Of a DNA stretch of 64,000 bases, positions 18,671-24,209 are shown one piece after another; position 1 is the first letter of the stretch, and each line of letters opens with the position of its first letter. Made by a program: the position numbers and the translations under genes. Source of the DNA: 66-474 sp036759545 (GTDB lineage Bacteria; Pseudomonadota; Gammaproteobacteria; Xanthomonadales; Rhodanobacteraceae); assembly GCA_036759545.1 (NCBI GenBank), contig DAIOUL010000002.1, positions 27,630 to 91,629 on the forward strand, given 5' to 3'. Under the pieces are notes generated by a model. It saw nothing but the letters and a program-made list of their open reading frames with translations. It was not told the DNA's origin and did no database searches.

Positions 18671-19181
18671 GTTTTGGAAACGGTCCTTGGTAGAAAGAAG
18701 CCATTGCTCTCTTTATTGCGTTGACGGTGGTCCAGAAGTTATTGGTTTCGGACCACAGGTGCTCTTGCGCGACGTTGTGCTTTATTTCGTAGAACTCCAG
18801 AGTGGCCGAACAACAAATGAGCTGGATCTTGTTTGTACCGTGTGGGTAGGCAACATGTGTCCGGCATTCTCCGCTCGTAAGCTGCGGAACAAAGTGCTGA
18901 TCCTGCGGGTAGGAGTAACTCAGCGTCTCCGGATTCACGAACTGCGCGCTGGGAGGCCAAGTCCGATATGCATGGAAGCCCAAACGCAGCAGATAATCGT
19001 CGGTGTTCCCTTGGTGCACCCCGGAGATCGGGATTAGCAACGTGAGCTTATTCGGGCGCGACCACCCTAACTCTTCAATCGAAGTCGCACCGAGCATTCT
19101 CAAAACGCGCGGCAGATCCTCCTCCAAGGCCGCCGCGCCCGCCGCGGGATCTATCGCCGGAGATTCGTTGATTTGCGCCAT
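18660..19181 (-). CDS. E2-like (UBC-fold) conjugating protein of the Ubl operon
   Basis: The 173-residue protein lies between the Ubl and JAB genes, where E2-like proteins sit in Bil/Bub operons. UBC-like features are visible: the strand block NKLTLLIPISGV (44-55), FHAYRTWPPSAQFVNPET (69-86), YPHG (112-115), then NKIQLICCSATLEFYE. The last holds C123 and C124, one of which is the likely catalytic cysteine. The C-terminal NNFWTTVNAIKRAMASFY resembles the final UBC helix. Identity is clear mainly from context; sequence similarity to classical E2s is weak. The ATG at 19179-19181 directly abuts the Ubl stop, indicating translational coupling. Confidence 0.72.
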   Translation of the reverse strand: MAQINESPAIDPAAGAAALEEDLPRVLRMLGATSIEELGWSRPNKLTLLIPISGVHQGNTDDYLLRLGFHAYRTWPPSAQFVNPETLSYSYPQDQHFVPQLTSGECRTHVAYPHGTNKIQLICCSATLEFYEIKHNVAQEHLWSETNNFWTTVNAIKRAMASFYQGPFPKHGQ

Positions 19182-19484
19182 CTAGGCGCCTCCAGTCTCC
19201 GACGCGATGCTGAACCGGTAATCGGTAATAACGCCTTGATCACGTGCTTGTTCCAGCGTCAACCCGAGATCACCCATCAGAGATTTCGGATGGTGCCCAG
19301 CCGTTTGGAAAACGTCCTTGGCTCTGCGCGCGATCTTGAGTTCTACATACGACTTGTCCCAGACCTGCGCTAAGGTGGCGGTAATAGATTCGGAGAACGT
19401 GACCTTCTCGGCTTCTTTGATGTCCTGGACATGGACCTCAACGTGCTTGGGGTGCCGCTTGGATTCTTCTGCTTGCTCATTCAC
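19182..19484 (-). CDS. Ubiquitin-like (beta-grasp) modifier candidate ending in Gly-Gly-Ala
   Basis: This first gene of the four-gene operon encodes 100 residues, room for a single beta-grasp domain of about 80 residues after a polar N-terminal tail. The pattern HVEVHVQD, then FSESITATLAQVWDKSYVELK and ITDYRFSIASE is compatible with alternating strands and a helix. The C-terminus is TGGA, so removal of the last alanine would expose Gly-Gly, the usual form activated by E1. BilA-type modifiers normally carry two beta-grasp domains, so this short form is different. The call rests on size, C-terminus and operon position rather than on clear sequence similarity. Confidence 0.7.
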   Translation of the reverse strand: MNEQAEESKRHPKHVEVHVQDIKEAEKVTFSESITATLAQVWDKSYVELKIARRAKDVFQTAGHHPKSLMGDLGLTLEQARDQGVITDYRFSIASETGGA

Positions 19485-19538
19485 TGGAGTGATCCTTCTT
19501 GACTGGGGTCTTCAGATATGATTCTATTCGTTGCAGCT

Positions 19539-19573
19539 GTAGGACGTATTCGATGAGAAACGTATCGTCTTAC
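19539..19573. promoter_or_regulatory. Imperfect dyad between divergent Ubl and XRE operons (operator candidate)
   Basis: GTAGGACG (19539-19546) and CGTCTTAC (19566-19573) form an inverted repeat with 7 of 8 matching pairs and a 19-bp spacer. It lies in the 159-bp divergent promoter region, so binding by the XRE protein could control both directions. No clear -35/-10 pair could be fixed. Confidence 0.3.
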
Positions 19574-19643
19574 GTGCGAAACACTCTACTCGGCAGCGCC
19601 TGAGCCGTCAAGACTTGGGCGTTTTTTCGCGCACGGAGAAAAA

Positions 19644-19994
19644 GTGGAATTAAAAATCAATGATTTAGGAAAGATGGTTGCCGATAAGCGCGGAACTCGT
19701 GGGGTTAGGGCAGCCGCTTTAGAAGCAGGCGTGAGCCCCGCGACACTCTCCAGGGTGGAGAACGGCCACATGCCCGATCTCGCCACTTTTGCCAGACTAT
19801 GTAAGTGGGTCGAACGAGATCCGCGCGAGTTCTTAGGCATGGAGCTGAGCAACGACCAAGCGACAACCCCAACGGCGGTTGTGCATTTCAAGAAAAAGAA
19901 GACAGTCGCAATGGACACTGCAACCGCGCTGGGACATTTGATCATTGCTGCGCAGAATGCATTGCGTGCGCGTGAAAGCCTTCTGGGCAAGTGA
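19644..19994 (+). CDS. XRE-family helix-turn-helix regulator
   Basis: The 116-residue protein begins with GTG 19644 behind a CGGAGAA ribosome binding site. Residues 8-64 form an XRE-type HTH: LGKMVADKRG, AALEAGVSPATLSRVENG, DLATFARLCKWVERDPREFL. The tail of about 50 residues (FKKKKTVAMDTATALGHLIIAAQNALRARESLLGK) is helical and could mediate dimerisation. It is divergent from the Ubl operon and followed 3 bp later by an ImmA/IrrE-like metallopeptidase. Such pairs usually form a repressor inactivated by its partner protease, as in CapH/CapP of CBASS. A role in control of the Ubl operon is inferred from position. Confidence 0.88.
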   Translation: MELKINDLGKMVADKRGTRGVRAAALEAGVSPATLSRVENGHMPDLATFARLCKWVERDPREFLGMELSNDQATTPTAVVHFKKKKTVAMDTATALGHLIIAAQNALRARESLLGK

Positions 19995-19997
19995 CCC

Positions 19998-20561
19998 TTG
20001 CGACGTGGCTTCAAAGCTCAAGCGGAAAAGAACGCCGCAGCAGCGAGAGCTGCGCTGCAGCTGGCAGAGATTGCGCCTCTGGACCCTTGGGAGTATGCCG
20101 CGCATCTCAACGTGACCATTCTCGATTTCGAGACACTTGGCTTGAATACTCAAGTGACTCGTCAATTGATAGAGGTCGATGCTTCAAGTTGGTCAGCAAT
20201 GACCTTGCAAGAGGGAAATGCTTTTGCGATCGTGATCAACCCTGTCCACGCAAAAGTGCGGCAGCGGAGCGATCTCATGCATGAGTTGTCGCACATTCTC
20301 CTGCGGCATGTTCCCGCTCGCGTAGATGTCGCCCCATCAAAACTGTTGCTCCTGAGTGACTACTCCGACGAGCAGGAGCAAGAAGCAGATTGGCAGGCGG
20401 GAGCACTCCTAGTGCCTCGGGATGGGTTACTGCGTTTGCGCTCGCGCCGGCAAAGCGCGGCAGATATTGCAGAGCATTTTGGAGTCAGCGCCGCACTTTG
20501 CGAATGGCGCTTGCGCATGACTGGAGTGGATGTCCAAATGCGTCGCTCTACGAACGGCTGA
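19998..20561 (+). CDS. ImmA/IrrE-family metallopeptidase
   Basis: The 187-residue protein has the zinc motif H95-E-L-S-H99 in LMHELSHILL and the downstream third-ligand region EQEQEADWQAGALLVPR with E129, the classical ImmA/IrrE layout. Members of this family cleave XRE-type repressors, often in response to DNA damage. The start is TTG 19998, the only start giving the full conserved N-terminus (PLDPWEYAAHLNV); it lies 3 bp after the stop of the XRE gene. The pair stands next to the Ubl operon and may act as its damage sensor. Confidence 0.88.
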   Translation: MRRGFKAQAEKNAAAARAALQLAEIAPLDPWEYAAHLNVTILDFETLGLNTQVTRQLIEVDASSWSAMTLQEGNAFAIVINPVHAKVRQRSDLMHELSHILLRHVPARVDVAPSKLLLLSDYSDEQEQEADWQAGALLVPRDGLLRLRSRRQSAADIAEHFGVSAALCEWRLRMTGVDVQMRRSTNG

Positions 20562-20598
20562 TGCTATTCAATGGTAGTGGTATAGGGGAAAACGCGGG

Positions 20599-21081
20599 CT
20601 ATATAAGCCCGCGCTGCGCCATGGAGGTCGCCGTCTCGCCGATGACGAAGTGGTCGAGGACGCGAACGCCAATGAGAACCAGAGCATCGCGCAGCTCGCG
20701 CGTGATCGCGCGATCCGCCGCGGAAGGTTCTGAGACACCCGAAGGGTGATTGTGCGCGAAGATCACGGCGGCGGCATTGTGCCGGATGGAGGCGCGTACG
20801 ACCTCACGCGGATGAACTGAAGCGCCATCGAGCGTGCCATTGAAGAGCTTTTCGCACGCGATGACGCGATGGCGATTGTCGAGGAAGATGCAGTGAAACT
20901 CTTCGTGCGGCAGCGCGCCAAGTCGAATGCGCAGGAACTGTTCGGTGTCGCGCGGACTCTTCAACTCGGCCTGGCGCTCGAGCCGCCGGCGTAGGATGTC
21001 TTCCGCAGCAACGAGAATCTCGTGTTCGCAAAACGGTGTGGTGACGTGATAGTCGTTCAACATGTCGCGGCGGTGACTCAT
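20599..21081 (-). CDS. RadC-like JAB-domain protein (mobile-element type)
   Basis: The 160-residue protein has the RadC/MPN pattern LGALPHEEFHCIFLD, the metal motif H110-N-H112-PSG with S120 and D123, and the family C-terminus LIGVRVLDHFVIGETATSMAQRGLI. It lacks the long N-terminal HhH region of chromosomal RadC, as is usual for the short versions on ICEs and islands, whose function is unknown. ATG 21081 was chosen because the family starts near MSHRRDM; the open frame continues upstream without conserved sequence. Confidence 0.88.
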   Translation of the reverse strand: MSHRRDMLNDYHVTTPFCEHEILVAAEDILRRRLERQAELKSPRDTEQFLRIRLGALPHEEFHCIFLDNRHRVIACEKLFNGTLDGASVHPREVVRASIRHNAAAVIFAHNHPSGVSEPSAADRAITRELRDALVLIGVRVLDHFVIGETATSMAQRGLI

Positions 21082-21475
21082 GTCTGATCTCCTTCGGCGC
21101 TGGATTGCACCGTGGGAAGTCAGGCGCGTAGCGGGATAGCACCAGCGCACCGCAAGCAAGCGCGCAGCGCGCAGCGGCGGGCGGAACGCAGTGGAGCACC
21201 CCTTGCGGGTTGCGCGGTGCGACCGCGAAGCAATGATGACCACGATAAGGTGCAATTCCCCGCACGAAGACAGACATGCAAAGCGGAGCCGCGATCGGCG
21301 AATACACGAATCTGTGTTTGCGAGAGACGCGGCGGTGAGTTTCCTGCGTTGCGGAGCGCCAGCGAATCAGCGCGCGAACACTTCTTGTTCCAGCATTCGC
21401 CTAAGCGCAACCACGACCGATGCGGACGAAGCACGCGCCGCAGAGCCGAATTATTCAGTGATCGGCAGAAGTGCT
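21082..21475. other. Gene-free interval between radC-like and RES genes
   Basis: Several frames are open across these 394 bp, but none has a convincing start, codon pattern or domain. A GC-rich stretch with short GCGC-type repeats lies near 21160-21190. The interval includes the upstream region of the RadC-like gene. No RNA gene or terminator was recognised. Confidence 0.4.
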
Positions 21476-21946
21476 CTATGAACGCAAGCGATCGTCGTAG
21501 ATGAACCTACGCACCCTCGTGGCCTTGCAGCGCTTTGCATCCGGATGAGCTGGATTGATCAAGATGTTCAGCTCCTCGGGGACGATCACCGAAGGCACCC
21601 GAAGAATCGCACTCACCCCTGAGCGCACCCATGTTTCGCCGACCTCGATGGACGTCAGCCCGGCAGGCTGTGCATCCCATCCAACCGGAGGCCTCGCAAT
21701 CTCGGTCGCCTCATTGAACACTTCATCCGGAATGTCGATGCGGATGAGATAGCGATTCAATGGAAGCGAGTGGGTGCCGATGTGGACCAAAGTTTCCAAT
21801 ACGGCCAGCCCGATGTTCGGCGACGAATAGACGATCGCCGTCCCTTTGTCGTTCCAGCGTCCGCCGGTGTCCTTCGCTCCGGCGCCGGTCATGTCATCGC
21901 AGTGGTAGCTCCTCGCTTCGACGGCGATACGCCAAGCGGTGGCCAT
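21476..21946 (-). CDS. RES-domain toxin (NAD+ phosphorylase type)
   Basis: The 156-residue protein shows the RES pattern: WRIAVEARSY, GGRWNDKGTAIVYSSPNIGLAVLETLVHIG, and a late LRVPSVIVPEELNILINP. R30, Y40 and E51 correspond to residues needed for NAD+ turnover in characterised RES toxins. Such toxins deplete NAD+ when freed from their Xre/MbcA/ParS-type antitoxin, which is encoded immediately upstream; the ATG overlaps the antitoxin stop by one base. The pair probably stabilises the element. Confidence 0.92.
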   Translation of the reverse strand: MATAWRIAVEARSYHCDDMTGAGAKDTGGRWNDKGTAIVYSSPNIGLAVLETLVHIGTHSLPLNRYLIRIDIPDEVFNEATEIARPPVGWDAQPAGLTSIEVGETWVRSGVSAILRVPSVIVPEELNILINPAHPDAKRCKATRVRRFIYDDRLRS

Positions 21947-22515
21947 CAGGCGTACGCGCCCGATTGCGATTGTTGCAGAATTTTCAGGACTTCCTGGGCG
22001 CCGACTGCCGTATCAAGCAACTCGGCCGGTTTGCGATCGCCTAGCGCCGGAACGGGTGTCTGCACCCACTCACCGACCCACTTCGCCGCATCGAATCCTT
22101 CCGGATTGCCGCTCTCATCGACGATGCGCTGTGCTTCACCGATCAGCTTGCTGACATCCAACACACGCTCGCTCTCCGATGGCGACAACGGCTTGTCGTT
22201 TTGCAGCTTGCGATGAACAGACTGGATAGCGACCCCCGTCCATCGGCTGAAAGTCTTTTGATCCGTTCCCAGATCCTTCGCGATTCTTTTGAAGACTTCG
22301 GGCGAGACTCCGTAGCGCAGCACTTCGACCAAGAATCCCGGTTCTGCTCGACGGATCATGGTGTAGGTGTCGCGATCGAAGTCGTCCCTGCCCGTCAGCT
22401 TGCGCGCGAGGCCTTTATTAGTCTCCAACATCGCACTTCCCGAGCTGGTTTGAGCGTACGCAGTAAACCGACCCGCCGCGGCGGACCTCTCGCTTCTCCG
22501 AAGAGCCTTACTCAT
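21946..22515 (-). CDS. Xre/MbcA/ParS-type antitoxin of the RES toxin
   Basis: The 189-residue protein contains LLRYGVSPEVFKRI-like and KTFSRWTGVAIQSVHRKL segments forming the HTH part, followed by ESERVLDVSKLIGEAQRIVDE and AAKWVGEWVQTPVPALGDRKPAELLDTAVGAQEVLKIL, the classical DUF2384 toxin-binding domain. ATG 22515 is preceded by AAAGGAG. The open frame upstream is not conserved. It should neutralise the RES toxin and autorepress the operon. Confidence 0.92.
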   Translation of the reverse strand: MSKALRRSERSAAAGRFTAYAQTSSGSAMLETNKGLARKLTGRDDFDRDTYTMIRRAEPGFLVEVLRYGVSPEVFKRIAKDLGTDQKTFSRWTGVAIQSVHRKLQNDKPLSPSESERVLDVSKLIGEAQRIVDESGNPEGFDAAKWVGEWVQTPVPALGDRKPAELLDTAVGAQEVLKILQQSQSGAYA

Positions 22516-22683
22516 CGTCGTCTCCTTTGAGAGCAGATTATAACTCATTTGAGACAGCAATGTTTGCCGGCAAAACCCCTCAAAGAAGTCGCAAGTCGAA
22601 TCCTGTCCTCCCAAGCCATTCCAATGTCAAGGCTTCGCATCACCATGGCGTCTGAGAATTTACTGATGCACCGCAAATTCAGC

Positions 22684-22755
22684 TTGACACAACGGTGTTC
22701 TTTGACCTACCTTTGAAAAAACGCCAATAAACGTAGCAGTTTTTTTGCGTTTTTT
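22684..22755 (+). promoter_or_regulatory. Promoter and hairpin leader in front of the transfer operon
   Basis: TTGACA at 22684-22689 is followed after 18 bp by TACCTT, a plausible sigma-70 promoter reading into the T4SS genes. An inverted repeat AAAAAACGC (22716-22724) / GCGTTTTTT (22747-22755) follows, with a T-run after the stem, ending 26 bp before the first ORF. It could attenuate transcription. The region is clearly A/T-rich compared with its surroundings. No experimental support. Confidence 0.35.
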
Positions 22756-22781
22756 TATAAACAAACAAGAAGAATTTTGGC

Positions 22782-23282
22782 ATGCGCTTTCCTGCCCGTC
22801 TCACTTGCTTGGCCTTCACCTCCATCGCCCTTGCCCCCGCTTGGGCGGGTCCCGCGTCGGTGGAATCAAACATTGACCGGGCCATCGAGCAGGCAAACGC
22901 GATGGTAAAGCTCGGCGTGTCGCAACCCGAAATCGAACGATGGCTGCTGCAGCAAGTGCAAGGCGACAGCGACCCCGGCCAAGACTCCCCGGCGACCGTG
23001 ACAGTCCAGACGGCGCCACCCACGTGGGACGTGTACGCCACCGCCGCTTGGGTGGAGCAGAAAACGGCCATGACCGGGGGTGCCGAATCGCAGGGGGAAA
23101 ACGTTTACATCAGGACTAGACTCGACACGAGCCAGGCGGACGAGGGCCTTATTTATGGCCAAGCCGAAAAAGCCGATGTCGATCAGCGAGGGACTGAAGC
23201 GGCGGACCCTCTACATGCCCCGAACTCCGCGCAGCGAACCGACGATGTACGAGTCGGAGCTGGCGGACCAACTCGCCAATAA
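22782..23282 (+). CDS. Exported protein of unknown function at the head of the T4SS operon
   Basis: The ORF of 166 residues begins with a good Sec signal peptide (MRFPARLTCLAFTSIALAPAWAGP, cleavage after about 22) and a helical stretch (SNIDRAIEQANAMVKLGVSQPEIERWLLQQ). Its last 43 codons overlap the next gene in another frame, and codon use there favours the second gene, so the true end may be different or a frameshift may have lengthened it. No family was recognised. The position suggests a periplasmic accessory to the transfer apparatus. Confidence 0.55.
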   Translation: MRFPARLTCLAFTSIALAPAWAGPASVESNIDRAIEQANAMVKLGVSQPEIERWLLQQVQGDSDPGQDSPATVTVQTAPPTWDVYATAAWVEQKTAMTGGAESQGENVYIRTRLDTSQADEGLIYGQAEKADVDQRGTEAADPLHAPNSAQRTDDVRVGAGGPTRQ

Positions 23283-23484
23283 CGCCATTCGTCAGCTATG
23301 CATCTTCCAGACGGAAGAAGGTTTCAGCCTGAAGGCCTTGCCCATCTGGAAAGATGAGTTCATCACTCTGATCGGAACCGCCACGAAGGAGCCTCGCCAA
23401 TACAAGTCCCTCGACCGTCTGCTCCGCACCATTCAGCAACACGGACCACTGCCGCCGACGCTGCTGCTCGGCACGCACAAGTGA
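23155..23484 (+). CDS. Conserved-looking transfer-operon protein of unknown function
   Basis: The 109-residue protein starts at ATG 23155 (MAKPKKPMSISEGLKRRTL). It is basic at the N-terminus and then has ADQLANNAIRQLCIFQTEEGFSLKALPIWKDEFITLIGT and a final LDRLLRTIQQHGPLPPTLLLG. Codon use is typical of the operon. It has no signal peptide or membrane segment, so it is probably cytoplasmic. An upstream in-frame start at 23080 would lie within the previous gene and is less likely. The virB2-type gene follows after 32 bp. Confidence 0.65.
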   Translation: MAKPKKPMSISEGLKRRTLYMPRTPRSEPTMYESELADQLANNAIRQLCIFQTEEGFSLKALPIWKDEFITLIGTATKEPRQYKSLDRLLRTIQQHGPLPPTLLLGTHK

Positions 23485-23516
23485 TCTAGCACTTCCACTC
23501 ATTCTTGGAGATTGAA

Positions 23517-23864
23517 ATGGCGTCAACCCGCCTGGCTTCGTGCGGCCCGTTTTTGCAACGCAACGCCGGTTACTTGCAGTGCTTTCTGAGTTTGACCTTC
23601 ATGGTGTGCAGCGCGGTGATGCCGCATCTGGCCTTGGCGCAAGACGCGGGTGGCATGGATCTGTGCACCAAGGCGAACAGTGCGCTGACCTGGATCAAAG
23701 AAGGCGTGTTCTTCATCCTGATCGTGGCGGTCATGGGTTCTGGTGTGTTGGCCGCCTTCGGCCGCATGTCCTGGCACACGGTCGGTCAGGTACTGATCGG
23801 TGCGATCGTCGCCGGTGTGGCAACCGAAGTCGTCACCGCCTTGTACGGCTCGGGTGGGTGCTGA
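23517..23864 (+). CDS. virB2: VirB2/TrbC-family major pilin
   Basis: The 115-residue protein has a long leader with a hydrophobic core ending in SAVMPHLALAQ and then a short pilin body with two membrane segments (GVFFILIVAVMGSGVLAAFGRM and GQVLIGAIVAGVATEVV), the VirB2 pattern. It forms the conjugative pilus. ATG 23517 has GGAG seven bases upstream. virB3 starts 2 bp after its stop. Confidence 0.85.
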   Translation: MASTRLASCGPFLQRNAGYLQCFLSLTFMVCSAVMPHLALAQDAGGMDLCTKANSALTWIKEGVFFILIVAVMGSGVLAAFGRMSWHTVGQVLIGAIVAGVATEVVTALYGSGGC

Positions 23865-23866
23865 GC

Positions 23867-24199
23867 ATGGCAAACGGTTTGCGCAGCGATCCTCTCTTCG
23901 GTGGCTTGGCCCGTCCACCCGTGTTACTGGGTTTGCCAATTCAAGCGCTCCTCCTGATCACGGCCAGCAGTGCTTGCGCCTATCTCGTCGCCAACATGCT
24001 GCAGACCTCGGTGGCATGGAAGATCGGAGCGCTCGGTGTCGGCGTGATCCTCTACGGGATCGCTCGCTTGGTCTGCGCCAAGGATCCACGCGCGTTCCGC
24101 TACCTCGCATTGCAACTCAACACCAAAGCGATGCACCGCACCCGCAAGTTCTGGCGGGCGGGCTCGTATTCACCCATGCCACATCGCAAGCGCCGCTGA
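23867..24199 (+). CDS. virB3: VirB3-family inner-membrane T4SS protein
   Basis: The 110-residue protein has the start LRSDPLFGGLARPPVLLGLPIQALLL and hydrophobic segments at about 22-43 and 50-66, followed by the characteristic AKDPRAFRYLALQL. VirB3 anchors the VirB4 ATPase in the inner membrane complex. The ATG lies 2 bp after the virB2 stop and virB4 follows after 10 bp. Confidence 0.9.
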   Translation: MANGLRSDPLFGGLARPPVLLGLPIQALLLITASSACAYLVANMLQTSVAWKIGALGVGVILYGIARLVCAKDPRAFRYLALQLNTKAMHRTRKFWRAGSYSPMPHRKRR

Positions 24200-24209
24200 A
24201 GGAAAAGCC

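Noticed and set aside
16608..20561. Type II CBASS (which also has E1/E2 and JAB proteins)
   Set aside because: No CD-NTase and no effector gene is present, the E1 and E2 are separate genes and a Ubl gene is present.
20599..21081. RadC-like protein as a second deubiquitinase of the Ubl operon
   Set aside because: Its HNHPSG motif and C-terminus are those of RadC, and it is separated from the operon by two genes on the other strand.
21120..21481. Overlapping frames between the radC-like and RES genes
   Set aside because: Arg/Ala-rich frames on both strands without start signals or domains.
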